Shown: positions 30,424-31,815 of the stretch, in pieces
How positions within the stretch are numbered: the first letter of the stretch is position 1
Layout of the letters: each line of letters begins with the position of its first letter
Source: SIG452 sp045631485
GTDB lineage: Bacteria > Bacillota > Clostridia > UMGS1840
DNA length: 31,815 nt
Reading direction: 5' to 3'
Assembly (NCBI GenBank): GCA_045631485.1
Contig: JAZQUU010000011.1
Coordinates: forward strand, 1 to 31,815
Notes under the pieces: model-generated
The model's database searches: none
What the model saw: the letters and a program-made list of their open reading frames with translations, nothing else
What the model was told of the DNA's origin: nothing
Program-made: the position numbers and the translations under genes

Positions 30424-31596
30424 ATGCGTAAATTATTGCTTGGAAAATGCGGCGAGCTTGCCTTAAAAGGCTTAAACCGCAGAAATTTTGAAGACCAACT
30501 CTTAAAAAATATCAGAAACCAGTTAAAAGGACTGTTAAAATCCGTGTCCATCCATCAGTCTGCCATCTATATGGAACCCGATGAGAACGCCGATTTCTAC
30601 GAAATGCTGGAAAAAGCAAAAAATGTGTTCGGCTTAAAATCCGTGTCCGTGGTGTATCAGACCGAAAAGGATATGGAAGTGATTAAAAAAGACGCCCTGG
30701 AATTGCTCCGTGATAAATTAACGGGCAAAACCTTTAAGGTGGAAGCAAAGCGTGCAGACAAAACCTTCCCCTTAAATTCTCCTGCTATCTGTCAGGAACT
30801 GGGCGGATTTTTGCACGATAACATTGAAAACTTAACCGTGGATGTGAAAAATCCCGACATTCAGGTAATGGTGGAGGTGCGTGAAAAAGGTGCCTACATC
30901 TATTTTGAAAAAGAAGAATGTCACGGCGGATTACCCGTGGGAACCGGCGGCCGTGGGGTGCTTCTCTTATCCGGCGGGATTGACAGTCCCGTGGCAGGCT
31001 TTATGATGGCAAAACGAGGCTTAAAATTGGAAGCGGTTCATTTTTATTCCTATCCCTACACTTCCGAGCGTGCCAAACAAAAAGTGATCACCTTAGCAAG
31101 AATTATTGCAAAATATACCGGTCCCTTCCGTCTTCACGTGGTGCCTTTTACCGAGATTCAGTTAGCCATCGGGGAAAAATGCCGTGAAGATATGATGACT
31201 CTGGTAATGCGCCGCTTTATGATGAAAATTTCCCAGAGAGTGGCAGAAGATAACAACTGCGGTTGTCTGGTTACCGGGGAAAGCTTAGGTCAGGTGGCAA
31301 GTCAGACCATTGAAGGACTTACCGTGACCAACTCTGCGGTGGAAGTCCCCGTATTTCGTCCCTTAATCGGGATGGATAAAACCGAAATCACCGAAATTTC
31401 CCGCAAAATGGAAGCTTTTGAAACCTCCATTTTACCTTATGAGGATTGCTGCACCGTGTTCACCCCCAAGCATCCCAAACTCCATCCCAGAGTGAAAGAT
31501 GTGATTTTTGAAGAACAGAAGCTGGATATGGATGCGCTGATTGAAGAAGCGGTTAGAAACATTGAGAGAGTGCATATTTCAGCAGAAGATTTATAG
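30424..31596 (+). CDS. thiI: tRNA 4-thiouridine synthase (rhodanese-less ThiI)
   Basis: ThiI adenylates U8 of tRNA and inserts sulfur to give 4-thiouridine; it can also serve thiamin thiazole synthesis. The 390-residue protein has the N-terminal ferredoxin-like domain (LLGKCGELALKGLNRRNFE), a THUMP domain to about residue 165, and the PP-loop SGGIDS (183-188) in GVLLLSGGIDSPVAGFMMA. GESLGQVASQT and YEDCCTVFTPKHPKLHP follow. The C-terminal rhodanese domain of E. coli ThiI is absent, as in most Firmicutes, so sulfur comes directly from a cysteine desulfurase not in this window. TAAGGAG precedes the ATG. Confidence 0.96.
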   Translation: MRKLLLGKCGELALKGLNRRNFEDQLLKNIRNQLKGLLKSVSIHQSAIYMEPDENADFYEMLEKAKNVFGLKSVSVVYQTEKDMEVIKKDALELLRDKLTGKTFKVEAKRADKTFPLNSPAICQELGGFLHDNIENLTVDVKNPDIQVMVEVREKGAYIYFEKEECHGGLPVGTGGRGVLLLSGGIDSPVAGFMMAKRGLKLEAVHFYSYPYTSERAKQKVITLARIIAKYTGPFRLHVVPFTEIQLAIGEKCREDMMTLVMRRFMMKISQRVAEDNNCGCLVTGESLGQVASQTIEGLTVTNSAVEVPVFRPLIGMDKTEITEISRKMEAFETSILPYEDCCTVFTPKHPKLHPRVKDVIFEEQKLDMDALIEEAVRNIERVHISAEDL

Positions 31597-31610
31597 CTCG
31601 ATAAAAGAAC

Positions 31611-31815
31611 ACAGAACACTTCGTTACGCACAAACCGAACCACTCGGCGTACCTAATGTACGCCTTCGGGTTATCCCTACGGGTTTGGTTTGTACGTTCT
31701 GTCCCCTTTTCTCATCGCTTTTGATATTGAATTCACATTTTACCAAAGACGCAGATAAAATTGATGCAGAATAAAGAAATCGAATCAAGGCAACGCCTTG
31801 ACAAGCCCGAAGGCG
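31611..31815. repeat. composite palindromic repeat region after thiI, cut by the window edge
   Basis: A nested palindrome spans 31611-31702: ACAGAAC with GTTCTGT, then ACAAACCGAACC (31630-31641) with GGTTTGGTTTGT (31682-31693), then GGCGTAC/GTACGCC (31646-31664). Downstream, 31735-31783 resembles 26940-26977 (CGCAGA, TGCAGAAT, AAGAAATCG) and shares CATTTTACCAAA with the pre-uvrB region. A TCAAGGC/GCCTTGA hairpin (31785-31801) follows, and another (GCCCGAAGGC) begins at the edge. No gene is visible. Confidence 0.7.

Noticed and set aside
31541..31774. 77-residue open frame overlapping the end of thiI
   Set aside because: It reads through the nested palindrome after thiI and lacks a ribosome binding site.

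Overview
The window looks like a chromosomal stretch from an anaerobic, low-to-mid GC Firmicute of the class Clostridia. This is inferred from gene content and signals: strong AGGAGG-type ribosome binding sites, many near-consensus TTGACA/17/TATAAT promoters, U-tailed hairpin terminators, a dimeric-type glycyl-tRNA synthetase, a rhodanese-less ThiI, DegV and the S4 protein YaaA. No species can be named. I see no rRNA, tRNA, CRISPR array, complete insertion sequence or prophage.

Layout, left to right. Positions 1-860 (minus strand) hold the rplM-rpsI ribosomal protein operon, with a textbook promoter preceded by phased T-tracts. Next come a PfkB sugar kinase (minus) and, divergently, a secreted GH26-like glycoside hydrolase. 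Then come a class I aminotransferase and an operon of a tandem-domain PPK2-type polyphosphate:AMP phosphotransferase, an S4 RNA-binding protein and DegV. uvrB and uvrA follow, separated by a palindromic repeat. A polytopic GT-C-like membrane protein and a cysteine synthase family enzyme lie on the minus strand. Positions 15.7-21.3 kb carry a UPF0126/TRIC-like membrane protein, a secreted M14 carboxypeptidase, an EamA transporter, an NhaC-type antiporter and a small anchored protein resembling the C-terminal part of membrane-fusion proteins. An M20 amidohydrolase (minus) is followed by a 55-codon remnant of a REP-associated tyrosine transposase (RAYT). The operon murC / M42-like protein / B12-binding radical SAM comes next. 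The window ends with rsmE, a small membrane protein, glyQS, another small membrane protein and thiI. Most genes are housekeeping: translation, tRNA/rRNA modification, excision repair, cell wall and transport.

The most interesting layer is between the genes. Five intergenic regions (7.9-8.2, 10.16-10.27, 13.12-13.23, 26.72-27.08 and 31.6-31.8 kb) carry a modular family of small palindromes. Two module types recur. One is a GGTRG-flanked hairpin ending in CATT, usually as an inverted pair inside AT-rich arms. The other is a hairpin directly preceded by GTAG with a CCCA/CCCT loop. Stem sequences differ between copies but stay self-complementary, while flanks and loops are conserved. GTAG next to a palindrome is the hallmark of REP elements mobilised by RAYT transposases, and a RAYT remnant lies in this same window. 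My leading hypothesis is therefore a REP/BIME-like mobile palindrome family of Clostridia. This is inference; a genome-wide copy count is needed.

Starts were moved from the longest open frame where the ribosome binding site or family alignment argued for it (the PfkB kinase, aminotransferase, uvrB, uvrA, nhaC-like gene and MFP-like protein).
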